Positions 21,450-30,749 of a stretch of 64,000 nt of DNA are shown piece by piece. The first letter of the stretch is position 1; the number at the start of each line of letters is the position of its first letter. The notes below the pieces were generated by a model, which saw only the letters and a list, made by a program, of their open reading frames with translations, made no database searches and was not told the DNA's origin. The stretch is from Pedobacter sp. KBS0701. Its GTDB lineage: Bacteria; Bacteroidota; Bacteroidia; Sphingobacteriales; Sphingobacteriaceae. A program made the translations under genes and the position numbers. The stretch is taken from assembly GCF_005938645.2 (NCBI RefSeq), contig NZ_CP042171.1:248001-312000 (forward strand), given 5' to 3'.

Positions 21450-21559
21450 AATACGAGAGAATTTTTACTTGTAGATTAATTACTGTCATTTATATTGATT
21501 TATACCATAAATTATCCTTCAGGATTATATGCTTTATTATGATACAGACGCTATATTCT

Positions 21560-23614
21560 CTAATTGTAATCCTTGCTTTTAGTTAATTCTTTCAGCGATT
21601 GAAGATCATGGACCGGGCGCTCAATTTCAAATGGGATTTCCCTTTTACTAAACTGCTGAAAATATAACAGACAAGCATCTTTCCAAATTTGAGCATCTCT
21701 ACATTGCGTTCGGAGTTTAGATTGTACCGCTGAGAAACGTTCGCTGTCTATTGCGCCTTCCATTCTATCCCAGTCTTTTTGAAAGGACCTTACCTTATTA
21801 ACACCCCGGTCATAACGCATACAGAGTTCAGTCCACAAATCATTTCCACTTTTTAATCGGTAAGACCATGGCACGTGATGAAACCAGAGCAGATATATTT
21901 CCGGGCAGCTGGAGAGGTTATTGAAGGTTGAACTCAATGGCTCATGATATTGGTCAACCGCATCACTTCCGTTGCGGGTTCTGTCAAAACCTATCCCCCC
22001 GGCGTCTGCCTTATGGTAATAAACAGATGTCCAGTCTGCACGGATTTTATCATTAGAAAACCATGGCGCAGGGCCATAATGATGGCCTTCAGCAAAAATA
22101 TGGTGTAAACCTAGTGGCATCATATAATCAACGGCTGCATCTCTGCTCTCCATCATCATCCCCTGAACAGTTTTAACAAATTTAGCATCGGTTTTTTTTT
22201 CTTTTGAATCAAGAAAGGTCTGTTTAATCCATTCTGCAGCAATTACTTTACTTTCAAGTTTATTATTCCATGCAAGCCTCCCAAATGCGTACCAGTTGGC
22301 TTGCGCAAAGGTGTGTCCGGTCCAGTTTACATCATTACCGATGTTAGCCACTCCTGCAATGGCAGTAAAATCAGTTTTGCTTAATGAGCCATCGGTACAG
22401 GCGGCAACGGTGCTGCCCTTCCCATTCTTATAAGTGTCACTATTTAAACACTCTTCCCATAAGGTAGAGAGGAAAACAAGTTGCTTTGAGCCACCCAGGT
22501 ACTCCTGGGTAATTTGAAATTCAGGCATAACGGGCGTTTTTGTCATTCCTCCAAGTAAGGGACTGAAAGGTTCTCTCGGCTGAAAATCAAGCGGACCATT
22601 TTTTACCTGTAAAATTACATTTTTCCTGAAAGTTCCATCTAGCGGTAAAAATTCTTTATAAGCTTGTTTGGTTCTGTCCTCGGGTGATGGATTGTAAACA
22701 AAAGCGCGCCACATCACGATTCCATCGAAAGGAGCCAAGGCATCGGCCAGCATATTTGCACCATCAACATGGGTTCTGCCATAATCCTGTGGTCCGGGTT
22801 GTCCTTCACTGTTTGCCTTTACCAGAAATCCTCCGAAGTCAGGGATGAGTTTATAAATTTCTTTCACTTTATCCTTCCACCATTGCTGAACCTGCGGATC
22901 TAATGGATCGGCTTTTTTTAATCCTCCAATAAGTACAGGCGAAGAAAAATTGACTGATAAATAAGTTTTTATACCGTAAGGGCGTAAACGCTCAGCGATC
23001 GCCATTACTTTCTCCAAATAAGGTTTAGATAGAATTTTGGCAGATGCATTGACATTATTTAACACCGAACCATTGATGCCGATAGACGCATTTGCTCTTG
23101 CATAGGCTGTCCATTTCGCTTTATCCTGCTCCGTAATACCCAGTCCATTTTCTTTTTCTCCCCAGAATATTGAATGACCAGCATAACCTCTTTCAACGCT
23201 GCCATCCAGGTTATCCCAATGATTGAGGATTCTTCTGGAGTAGGATGGGTTTGAAATAAAATTGCGCTGCGGGAGGTTTAGGTATTGTCGCCTCAGTAAT
23301 TCGTAGGCACCGTATAATAAACCCAGTTCTGTACGGGCATTGATTGCTGATTCTTCCAGTTGGAATCCATCGCCCTTGATAGCCGGATTTTTGCTTAGGT
23401 TAAGTTTCAAAACCATATTCTCCTTGCCAAGCCAGCCTTTTCTGAGTTCATCTGTTGCAAGGTCTACAATAGAAGAGTGGACCGGGCTGGAAATACTAAC
23501 TTTGATTCCAGAACCATTTCTAAGCCATAGTGCGTGGCCATCTTCAGCTTTTAATATTGTTGCTTGTGTTAGCATCAGCAATGCAACAATAATTATCCTT
23601 TTAATATATGCCAT
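21560..23614 (-). CDS. aguA: GH67 alpha-glucuronidase
   Basis: 684-residue enzyme that removes (4-O-methyl)glucuronic acid from the non-reducing terminal xylose of aldouronic acids. Signal peptide about 1-23. The catalytic acid is E270 in KANSEGQPGP. The paired bases are D343 in NGPLDFQ and E371 in ITQEYLG, with the same 28-residue spacing as in characterised GH67 enzymes (D364/E392). Length matches the family. It is the last gene of minus-strand cluster 2, 99 bp after the GH43-CBM6 gene. With the GH115 pair it gives the locus both terminal and internal glucuronate removal. Confidence 0.95.
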   Translation of the reverse strand: MAYIKRIIIVALLMLTQATILKAEDGHALWLRNGSGIKVSISSPVHSSIVDLATDELRKGWLGKENMVLKLNLSKNPAIKGDGFQLEESAINARTELGLLYGAYELLRRQYLNLPQRNFISNPSYSRRILNHWDNLDGSVERGYAGHSIFWGEKENGLGITEQDKAKWTAYARANASIGINGSVLNNVNASAKILSKPYLEKVMAIAERLRPYGIKTYLSVNFSSPVLIGGLKKADPLDPQVQQWWKDKVKEIYKLIPDFGGFLVKANSEGQPGPQDYGRTHVDGANMLADALAPFDGIVMWRAFVYNPSPEDRTKQAYKEFLPLDGTFRKNVILQVKNGPLDFQPREPFSPLLGGMTKTPVMPEFQITQEYLGGSKQLVFLSTLWEECLNSDTYKNGKGSTVAACTDGSLSKTDFTAIAGVANIGNDVNWTGHTFAQANWYAFGRLAWNNKLESKVIAAEWIKQTFLDSKEKKTDAKFVKTVQGMMMESRDAAVDYMMPLGLHHIFAEGHHYGPAPWFSNDKIRADWTSVYYHKADAGGIGFDRTRNGSDAVDQYHEPLSSTFNNLSSCPEIYLLWFHHVPWSYRLKSGNDLWTELCMRYDRGVNKVRSFQKDWDRMEGAIDSERFSAVQSKLRTQCRDAQIWKDACLLYFQQFSKREIPFEIERPVHDLQSLKELTKSKDYN

Positions 23615-23713
23615 TTTTCTTTCTATATTTGCTTTAAAGTATTTGATCCAATGTTCCGGGTTGTTCCCTCCAAGCCTTCATGTGATCATATCAGGCTTAA
23701 AATGCCTGGATGT

Positions 23714-25093
23714 TTAACGCTGCTGAAAACGCCACCAGTCTACATCAATTGCAGTAGAGGTGTCACCGCCGGATACCAAAAGATACAAATCTTGTTTACC
23801 TTGGATAAGTTCGGCTTTTCCAGAGCGTAGTTGTAAGCTGGTTGACTTATTGCCGGAAGAAACCAGTTTTGCAATTTGTTTTCCATCTAAACTGCCTACG
23901 CGAACTTCCAGGCTCGTACCGGGCAAGAGACCACTCACCATGGCGCTAAAATCTTTTGGACCTTTTTTTCCAAAGTCTACACCTTGAATTTTGATCCAGT
24001 TGTTATTTTTCATGGCCGAAATCTGCATCCCACCATCATCTGTATTTTTGGTCATAACCCCGTTTTGATCCTGCATGGTTTCCGCCTCGTTTCGTTGATA
24101 AGGATTTACTACGCCAATTTGTGTTACGCCGTTTTCGGTATAAATCACCTGGGCGATTGTACCGTCAGCATTATAATTCAATTCTTCTATGGCCAGGTTT
24201 CGTTTATAAACCGGAGGAATACCTTTTTTAATAGCGACAACTCTGTTATGATAGGCATGGTACCACTTTCCTTTAAATTCAAATATGCCATGGTGATTAT
24301 TGTTGTTGTTATTGGGTGGTTGTGCGCCTATAACGCCTTTGTAAACAAATCCAGTGGTTGGACTTTTACTCATCATATAATCGATCCTCATTTCTGCTTT
24401 CGGATTTGAGGAATAGGAGAAATAATAGTTTCCATTTCGTTTATGCATCCATGAAGCTTCAAAAAAGGAAGGTACATGAAAAGAAGTTGCCTGGCCGTTT
24501 ACGCTGATCATATCTTCATTAAGTTTAATTACCCGCATATTATCTTCACCATTCCCCCCAAAATATAAATAGGCCTGTCCGTCATCATCTAAAAAGGTCA
24601 TGGGATCGAATAACCACATATTTTTTGCAGGTTGTACGCCAGGGGTTTCATTGTCAATTAACTTTTTGCCCAATGGATCTTTGAATGGACCAATTGGAGA
24701 GGAGGATGTAGCTACACCAATCCCAGATCCGCCATTACCAAAATAAAGATAAATTTTACCATTTCTGGCGATAACTGAGGGCGCCCAGGTTCTGTTGGCC
24801 CAGGTTGCGTCTCTTGGCGCCTCAAACACCACACCATGATCCGTCCAGTTTTTCATATCACTGCTTGAAATACAAACAATCGATTTCATTTTATATCCAC
24901 TATCCTTATCATCTGAATTGTCATCATCGTTGGATGCATATAAATAAACTCTTCCGTTGTAGACCAGTGTAGCCGGATCTGCCAGGTGCCGGTGGCTGGC
25001 AATATGATCATCGGCAAAGGAATTTTTTGCCAACGTGAATAACAAACAAAACAGGAGTGCGAGTTTAAAGTATTTTTGGTTTAATTCTTTCAT
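23714..25093 (-). CDS. GH43-CBM6, arabinoxylan arabinofuranohydrolase-like
   Basis: Third GH43-CBM6 of the locus (459 residues) but the most divergent. Signal peptide ends SFAD (about 27). The catalytic base is D39 in HLADPATLVY, the middle Asp lies in WLFDPMTFLDDDGQ, and the acid Glu is in SFFEASWMHKRNG. The FEASW form of the acid motif and the HHGIFEFKGKWYHAYHNR segment resemble arabinoxylan arabinofuranohydrolases of the XynD group. CBM6 spans about 335-459 (NEAETMQDQNG to DVDWWRFQQR). A run of six Asn (NNNNNNHHG) precedes the conserved histidines. It sits 48 bp after GH3 in the same operon. Confidence 0.9.
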   Translation of the reverse strand: MKELNQKYFKLALLFCLLFTLAKNSFADDHIASHRHLADPATLVYNGRVYLYASNDDDNSDDKDSGYKMKSIVCISSSDMKNWTDHGVVFEAPRDATWANRTWAPSVIARNGKIYLYFGNGGSGIGVATSSSPIGPFKDPLGKKLIDNETPGVQPAKNMWLFDPMTFLDDDGQAYLYFGGNGEDNMRVIKLNEDMISVNGQATSFHVPSFFEASWMHKRNGNYYFSYSSNPKAEMRIDYMMSKSPTTGFVYKGVIGAQPPNNNNNNHHGIFEFKGKWYHAYHNRVVAIKKGIPPVYKRNLAIEELNYNADGTIAQVIYTENGVTQIGVVNPYQRNEAETMQDQNGVMTKNTDDGGMQISAMKNNNWIKIQGVDFGKKGPKDFSAMVSGLLPGTSLEVRVGSLDGKQIAKLVSSGNKSTSLQLRSGKAELIQGKQDLYLLVSGGDTSTAIDVDWWRFQQR

Positions 25094-25141
25094 TATAGTT
25101 GTTTTAAAGTGTTGTCAATTATTTTATCGCGGCAATTAGGT

Positions 25142-27769
25142 TTAGTTTACCCGGATAACTTTTTTCATAATATTTCCGCTTTTTGGAGAAAGCTCATCGG
25201 GCTGACTACCGCCAACAGCTAATGTAATACTGCCTTTGTAAAATTGTCTTGAGCCATCCTGACCGATGTAAGACAGGTCATTAGCTTTTAAGCTGAATTT
25301 AACCAGTTTACTTTCTCCCGGTTCAAGGCTAATGCGTTTGAATCCTTTCAGGGCCTTTGCCGCTGATTTGATGGATTTTTGGTTGTTAAGTTGATACAAC
25401 TGAACCACTTCATCACTTCTAAACGTTCCTTTATTGCTCACCCTGACCGATACTTCTGTGCCTTTGCCTGCTTTTAATGCCGCAGGAGCAACAAATTTTT
25501 CATATAAAAAAGAAGAATAGCTAAGCCCGTAACCAAATCCATAAAGCGGTTTGCCTTTAAAATACCGGTAAGTCCTGTTTTTCATGCTATAATCACTAAA
25601 ATCCCCAAGGTCCTTATCACTTGCATAAAAGGTTACAGGCAATCTTCCCGAAGGACTGTAGTCTCCAAAAAGAATATCCGCTACTGCTTCACCAGTAGCC
25701 TGTCCGCCATACCATGCATTCAGAATAGCCGGAATGTTTTCGGCTTCCCATGGTATCGCAATAGCGCTACCGGTCATCATGACAAAAACAACTGGCTTAC
25801 CACTATCTTTCAGGGATTTCATTAATGTGGTCTGAACCGCAGGGAGCATAATTGAAGTCCTGTCCCCACCGCTGAATCCCGGATAATCGACCCTCATTTC
25901 CTCGCCTTCCAGCTGCGGAGAAATCCCACCGACAAATACGAAGGCGTCAGCATCTGCATGGGTTTTAACAAGCGCTTTAAAATCAGTTCTCACATAGGAG
26001 CCCGCCCTTAAACGGACGTTTGCACTTCCCTCGCCCTGCCAGTATTCTATAACCAGATTGTAAACCGAATCTTTTGATGTTTCTAATTTATAGGTTTTAG
26101 CGCCCCAACGGTTTCTCGACCATGCGTCAATTACATTTTTGCCGTTAATGATAAAACGGTACCCATCATCAGCATTCAATTCGAAGGTGATGGAGCCAGT
26201 GGTTGTGGGCTTGAATGTGGTGCTGTATCTGGCAGAAAAATTATTAGCGATTAATTTATCGGCAATTTTTTCGCCTTCCTGCCAGCTGTTTTCAAGTCTG
26301 GGCTCTGTCCTGGTTAACACCGGGCTCCCTTCCAGTGAAATGTTGCTAAAATATTCTGACTTAAACCCCTGAGCACCGTCAATTTTGTATTCGCTGTTTA
26401 AATCCAGGTAACTTAACAGCGTATCATTGGTGAAAGAAACAGCCTGTTGGTAAACAACTTCGGTCTGCTGACCAACTTTATCCCTAATGCCTTGTAAAAC
26501 AGTGGTGATCTTGGAAGGAATGCCATTATAGTTTCCCAGTACAGAAATTGAGTTATCTGCATTAGGACCCAATACAACGATTTTTTTGAGATTCTTTTTT
26601 AAAGGCAGCGTATGTGATTCATTTCTGAGTAATACCATCGATTCTCGTGCCATTTTAAGTGCATGTGCCTTATGCTCGCTATTTTCCAGCACACTACTCG
26701 GGGTATTGGCATATTTAACCATCGAGGATGGATCGAACATACCCAGTCTGAAACGGATCATGAACAATCTTTTCACCGAAACATCGATGTCTTTTTCTTT
26801 AATTATTCCTGTCTTCACCGCTGTAATCAAAGCCTTATAGGCCTCTGTACCACAGTCCAGGTCAGTTCCGTGAAAAACTGCATCCGCGGCAGCCGATGCC
26901 GCATTTGGATGTGTTTTATGGTTTTTGTAAAAGTCATCTATGGCCCAGCAGTCGGAGGTTACATAGCCCTTAAAGTTCCATTTCCTGCGCAGAATGTCAG
27001 TCATTAAAAGATCATTTGCGCAACAAGGCTGGCCTTGAAAAGCGTTATATGCACACATTACACCCGCAACTTTAGATTGTGTAACCAGCTTTTCAAATGC
27101 CGGTAAATAGGTATCCCAGAGATCAAAATCGCTTACCGTAGTATTAAACACGTGTCGAAGTGGTTCCGGACCGCTATGTACCGCATAATGCTTCGCACAA
27201 GCGGCAGCCTTAAGGTACTTTGGGTCATCACCCTGCAAACCCCTTACAAAAGCATCTCCCAGGGTACCTGTCAGATAAGGGTCTTCACCGTAGGTTTCCT
27301 GACCTCTTCCCCAGCGTGGATCCCGAAAGATATTGATGTTTGGCGTCCAGTAGGTTAAGCCCAGATAGCGTTCATTTGTTCTTCCCTGCGCTAGTGCCTT
27401 ATTGTAAATAGCCCTTCCTTCTAAAGCCGAATAATCTGCCATTTTATAAAGCGCAGAAGGATCGAAGGTTGCAGCCATGGCAATTGCCTGAGGATAAACG
27501 GTCACTTTAAAAGGTGTTCTCGCCACTCCGTGTAACGTTTCATTCCACCAATCGTAGGCAGGAATCTTAAAGCGCGGAATCGCCGGTGCAGCATTAAGCA
27601 TTTGCATCACCTTTTCTTCCAGGCTAAGCCTTGAAACCAAATCATCTACTCTTTTTTCAAATGGAAGTTTGTAGTCTTGAAAAGGATACTCCTGAGCCTT
27701 AACCAAGCTGCATAAATTGCATAAAAGGATAGCAAGAAATAATTTTTTAAAGTAGTTGTGTTTTCTCAT
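25142..27769 (-). CDS. GH3 beta-xylosidase with inserted PA14 domain
   Basis: 875-residue secreted GH3. Signal peptide ends VKAQ (about 26). The N-terminal barrel carries ERYLGLTYWTPNINIFRDPR and KHYAVHSGPEP, and the nucleophile is D273 in GYVTSDCWAID. The sandwich domain starts near MARESMVLLRNE. A PA14 insertion (about 490-610, with FELNADDGYRFIINGK) and a C-terminal FnIII-like domain follow. The combination is typical of Bacteroidota beta-xylosidases and beta-glucosidases; context favours xylosidase. It lies between GH10 and GH43 in cluster 2, separated from GH10 by 291 bp containing a family B element. Confidence 0.92.
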   Translation of the reverse strand: MRKHNYFKKLFLAILLCNLCSLVKAQEYPFQDYKLPFEKRVDDLVSRLSLEEKVMQMLNAAPAIPRFKIPAYDWWNETLHGVARTPFKVTVYPQAIAMAATFDPSALYKMADYSALEGRAIYNKALAQGRTNERYLGLTYWTPNINIFRDPRWGRGQETYGEDPYLTGTLGDAFVRGLQGDDPKYLKAAACAKHYAVHSGPEPLRHVFNTTVSDFDLWDTYLPAFEKLVTQSKVAGVMCAYNAFQGQPCCANDLLMTDILRRKWNFKGYVTSDCWAIDDFYKNHKTHPNAASAAADAVFHGTDLDCGTEAYKALITAVKTGIIKEKDIDVSVKRLFMIRFRLGMFDPSSMVKYANTPSSVLENSEHKAHALKMARESMVLLRNESHTLPLKKNLKKIVVLGPNADNSISVLGNYNGIPSKITTVLQGIRDKVGQQTEVVYQQAVSFTNDTLLSYLDLNSEYKIDGAQGFKSEYFSNISLEGSPVLTRTEPRLENSWQEGEKIADKLIANNFSARYSTTFKPTTTGSITFELNADDGYRFIINGKNVIDAWSRNRWGAKTYKLETSKDSVYNLVIEYWQGEGSANVRLRAGSYVRTDFKALVKTHADADAFVFVGGISPQLEGEEMRVDYPGFSGGDRTSIMLPAVQTTLMKSLKDSGKPVVFVMMTGSAIAIPWEAENIPAILNAWYGGQATGEAVADILFGDYSPSGRLPVTFYASDKDLGDFSDYSMKNRTYRYFKGKPLYGFGYGLSYSSFLYEKFVAPAALKAGKGTEVSVRVSNKGTFRSDEVVQLYQLNNQKSIKSAAKALKGFKRISLEPGESKLVKFSLKANDLSYIGQDGSRQFYKGSITLAVGGSQPDELSPKSGNIMKKVIRVN

Positions 27770-27884
27770 AATTTGGCTTCTAAAAATTCATTGATAAGAA
27801 TTTTCTTTATATCTGTTCGCTTTACAGATAAGGAAGATTTCAATGATTTGGATAGATTTATTTGGTTAATATTATTGTGAATAG

Positions 27885-27975
27885 ACTGGGGGCCTGTTTA
27901 AAATTAAATAAAATTTATTTCGTATGTCAGTCTGAGCGTAGTAGAAGACCATTTCGACGCATAAATAAAGGCGCT
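27885..27975 (+). repeat. Family B MITE-like element inside cluster 2
   Basis: GGGCCTGTTTAAAATTAAAT, then TGTCAGTCTGAGCGTAGTAG and AAGACCATTTCGACGC match the other family B copies in order. It lies between the GH10 and GH3 genes of one presumed operon. Confidence 0.75.
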
Positions 27976-28060
27976 AAAAGCTTTTTAACGGGTTCGATGC
28001 TAATTTTAAAACGAGGTTTTAGTGAATACTTATTCTGTGAATGTAAGGTAAATGTATTCA

Positions 28061-29149
28061 TTAGAATTTTATCACCTCAAAAAATGCTTTTTTAGGCATT
28101 AGATTTTTATCAAATAACAGGGGGTAGTTCTTAGGTCCGCGATTGTCCAGCCAGCTGTACCGATCTGATAAATTCCAGAAAGTGACCCCCGTAATGTTGG
28201 CTTTGTATTTGCGCAACACTTCAAAAATCATTTTATACTGGCTAAGTTGCTTTTCTTCCATTTCCGGAGTGAATGGTTCAACCTCGCTGCTTGCGTTGCC
28301 CTTGATTAACCGTCCGCCCTGGTTACCACTATAAACCGATACATCAAGCTCGGTGATTTGAACTTTAAGTCCAAGCGACGAAAATAGTGCAATGGATTTT
28401 TCAAGTTCAGAACGACTTGGATTATTTACAGACCAGTGTCCCTGGAGGCCAACGCCATGTATTGGCACACCCTTAGCCAGCAGGCCTTTAAGCATCCTGT
28501 AAATTTTATCCCGTTTTAATGGTTGTTCGGTATTGTAATCGTTGTAAAAAAGTTGTGCCTTCGGATCTGCCTGGTGGGCATACCTGAAAGACATTTCTAC
28601 AAAATCTTCACCTGCGATCTGGTATAGCGGTGACTTTCTGAAGTAAGCGGAATCATCTGCAATGACTTCATTTACTACGTCCCAGGCGTAAATATCTTTC
28701 TTATACCGGTTTACTACTGTATTGATATGCTCCTGGAGCCTTTTTAATAAAATTTCCTTCGAAACCATATTTCCATCTTCGCCTTTAAATAACCAGTTTG
28801 GTGTTTGCTTGTGCCACACCAGGCAATGGCCACGTAACTTTAAACCATTAATCCTGGCGAAAGCGGCCACAGAATCTGCAATTTTCCAGTTATAGGTATT
28901 TTCCATGGGATGAATAGGACCCATTTTCATTGCATTTTCAGATGTGATGCTGTTGAACTGGTTGAGAATCAAATTCCGTTTATCTCCACTAAGATCCCAT
29001 GGCGTAACGGCTACACCTATAGGAAAATATTTTCGGTAGTGGTCTTTCAATCCTTTGGCATTAGTTTCCTGGCTTTTATAGGCGCTAAAAACTATTCCGC
29101 TAATAAGAAGTAACACGGCCAGGCGGGGGATGATATTCGGTTTTCTCAT
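28061..29149 (-). CDS. GH10 endo-beta-1,4-xylanase (first copy)
   Basis: 362-residue single-domain xylanase. The acid/base is E161 in WDVVNEVI and the nucleophile E267 in ITELDVS. HCLVWHKQTPNWLF and FNSITSENAMKM are further GH10 signatures. The N-terminal hydrophobic segment (about 9-23) has no lipobox cysteine, so the protein is likely periplasmic or secreted. A short form without CBMs usually cleaves short oligosaccharides. It opens minus-strand cluster 2 and diverges from a paralogous GH10 lipoprotein gene across a 294-bp spacer. Confidence 0.94.
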   Translation of the reverse strand: MRKPNIIPRLAVLLLISGIVFSAYKSQETNAKGLKDHYRKYFPIGVAVTPWDLSGDKRNLILNQFNSITSENAMKMGPIHPMENTYNWKIADSVAAFARINGLKLRGHCLVWHKQTPNWLFKGEDGNMVSKEILLKRLQEHINTVVNRYKKDIYAWDVVNEVIADDSAYFRKSPLYQIAGEDFVEMSFRYAHQADPKAQLFYNDYNTEQPLKRDKIYRMLKGLLAKGVPIHGVGLQGHWSVNNPSRSELEKSIALFSSLGLKVQITELDVSVYSGNQGGRLIKGNASSEVEPFTPEMEEKQLSQYKMIFEVLRKYKANITGVTFWNLSDRYSWLDNRGPKNYPLLFDKNLMPKKAFFEVIKF

Positions 29150-29395
29150 ATTTGATCAGGCAAGACTATAAGGTTGCAAAATCGTATGTTTTTTATGCTG
29201 ATCAGGCTTCTTATCGTCAATTTTATGAAACAAATGTCATGTAATGGATTTATGACAAACCTTTGCAAGGCTTTGTTGGCCATTTATGCAGATGTTCTTT
29301 GTCGCTATGTTGCTTTTTTGAACATCTGTAGTTATTGTTTTAACAAATATGACAGCTGGTCTATATACTTAGGTCTAAATTTACCCGGTTTTTTT

Positions 29396-29409
29396 CTGCA
29401 ACGTTGCAG
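29396..29409. promoter_or_regulatory. Candidate LacI-family operator upstream of the GH10 lipoprotein
   Basis: Perfect 14-bp palindrome CTGCAACGTTGCAG, CG-centred like LacI-family sites, 34 bp upstream of the GH10 start codon and inside the divergent GH10/GH10 spacer. It is the strongest palindrome of this type in the window, but no matching regulator gene is present here. Confidence 0.5.
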
Positions 29410-29443
29410 GGACGAAATCGATTTGCCATTCAACCAAATATAA

Positions 29444-30544
29444 ATGCATACAACTAAATTTCATATTGCCATCTTTACTACTGCTGTTTTAGCAGCTTTT
29501 TCCAGTTGTGGAAGTTACAACAAGGCTAAGAGAAATAACCCCGGCTTGAAAGATTATTATCAGTCTTACTTCAATATTGGAGTTGCGGTTTCGGCCCAAA
29601 CCATAAAAGGAGAGCAGGGGGCGCTGCTTTTAAAAGAATTTAACAGTGTAACGCCCGAGAACGCGATGAAAATGCAACCCATTCATCCTCGCGAGGATGT
29701 TTATAATTGGGCCGAGGCCGATGCACTGGTTAATTTTGCGCTTAGTAACCGGCTCAAAATAAGGGGACATACTTTGTGCTGGCATGAGCAGGCGCCAGCC
29801 TGGATTTTTAAGAATAGTTCAGGAGGACGGGTTGATAAAGCATTGTTGCTTAAACGGCTTAAAGACCATATCACAAACGTTGTGGGAAGGTACAAGGGAC
29901 GGGTGTACGCCTGGGATGTGGTTAATGAAGTTATTGGTGATGAAGATGATCAATATTTGAGACCTTCATTATGGACAGAGATCTGTGGGGATGAGTTTAT
30001 AGCCAAGGCGTTCGAATATGCACATGAGGCTGATCCTGATGCATTGCTTTTTTATAATGACTATAACTCGGAACGACCTGCAAAAAGAGCAAAAATCTAT
30101 AAAATGCTAAAAAAACTGGTTGATAATAAGGTGCCTATTGATGGGGTAGGCTTACAGGGGCATTGGTCTATTTTTGAGCCTAGCGACACCGAGTTAAGGG
30201 AATCTTTAAAATTATATGCTTCTCTTGGCTTGCAAATTCAGATTACAGAACTGGATATGTCTATCTATAAATGGGAGAAAAATTTAAGAGCAAAGAAACC
30301 CGGTGAGTCCGACAGCCTGACAGCAGCGCTTGAAAAAAAGCAAAGTGATAGGTACGCAAAGGTTTTTTCTATTTTCAGGGAATTTAAAAAGGAGATCAGC
30401 AGTGTAACTTTCTGGAATCTTTCAGATCGCTCTACATGGCTTGATCAATATCCGGTACCCGGAAGGAAAAACTATCCACTGCTCTTTGATAAAAATCTGC
30501 AAAGAAAAAAAGCTTACCGGGGTGTCGTTAATTTTAGTAAATAA
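29444..30544 (+). CDS. GH10 endo-beta-1,4-xylanase lipoprotein (second copy)
   Basis: 366-residue GH10 paralogue of the 28061-29149 gene, but with a lipoprotein signal: AFSSC puts the lipidated Cys at residue 22. Acid/base E162 lies in VVNEVI and nucleophile E269 in ITELDMS. A charged insertion (about 277-300, with WEKNLRAKKPGESD) follows the nucleophile and is shorter in the paralogue. The pair may work in different compartments, with the lipoprotein at the outer membrane surface and the soluble one in the periplasm; this is inference. It lies 205 bp upstream of the regulator gene. Confidence 0.94.
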   Translation: MHTTKFHIAIFTTAVLAAFSSCGSYNKAKRNNPGLKDYYQSYFNIGVAVSAQTIKGEQGALLLKEFNSVTPENAMKMQPIHPREDVYNWAEADALVNFALSNRLKIRGHTLCWHEQAPAWIFKNSSGGRVDKALLLKRLKDHITNVVGRYKGRVYAWDVVNEVIGDEDDQYLRPSLWTEICGDEFIAKAFEYAHEADPDALLFYNDYNSERPAKRAKIYKMLKKLVDNKVPIDGVGLQGHWSIFEPSDTELRESLKLYASLGLQIQITELDMSIYKWEKNLRAKKPGESDSLTAALEKKQSDRYAKVFSIFREFKKEISSVTFWNLSDRSTWLDQYPVPGRKNYPLLFDKNLQRKKAYRGVVNFSK

Positions 30545-30749
30545 TCGGTTTTATCTAAAAAATGAAGAAAATACGCCGTTCAAGCAGTTAGGTTGCACTG
30601 AACTAGATTAGTTTTTTTATCTTACCACCATTAAACCAAATAGACCATGTATCCAAACAATTTTGAATCTTCCTCAGATTGTAGCTCATTTTGTGGCCAG
30701 CCGGCGCCTTTGAAGTTAAAATTTTATTAATACAGCAAAATATTAAGTG

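Larger units (their letters stand above)
20823..21559. other. Repeat-rich convergent spacer between GH97 and GH67
   Basis: A 737-bp gap with no supported gene. It contains a short family E hairpin (21085-21108), family C (21121-21239) and family A (21314-21449) repeats back to back. No classical U-tract terminator was recognised for the GH97 operon. Confidence 0.6.

Noticed and set aside
20985..21474. ORFs on both strands downstream of GH97
   Set aside because: Both are composed of family C, A and E repeats.
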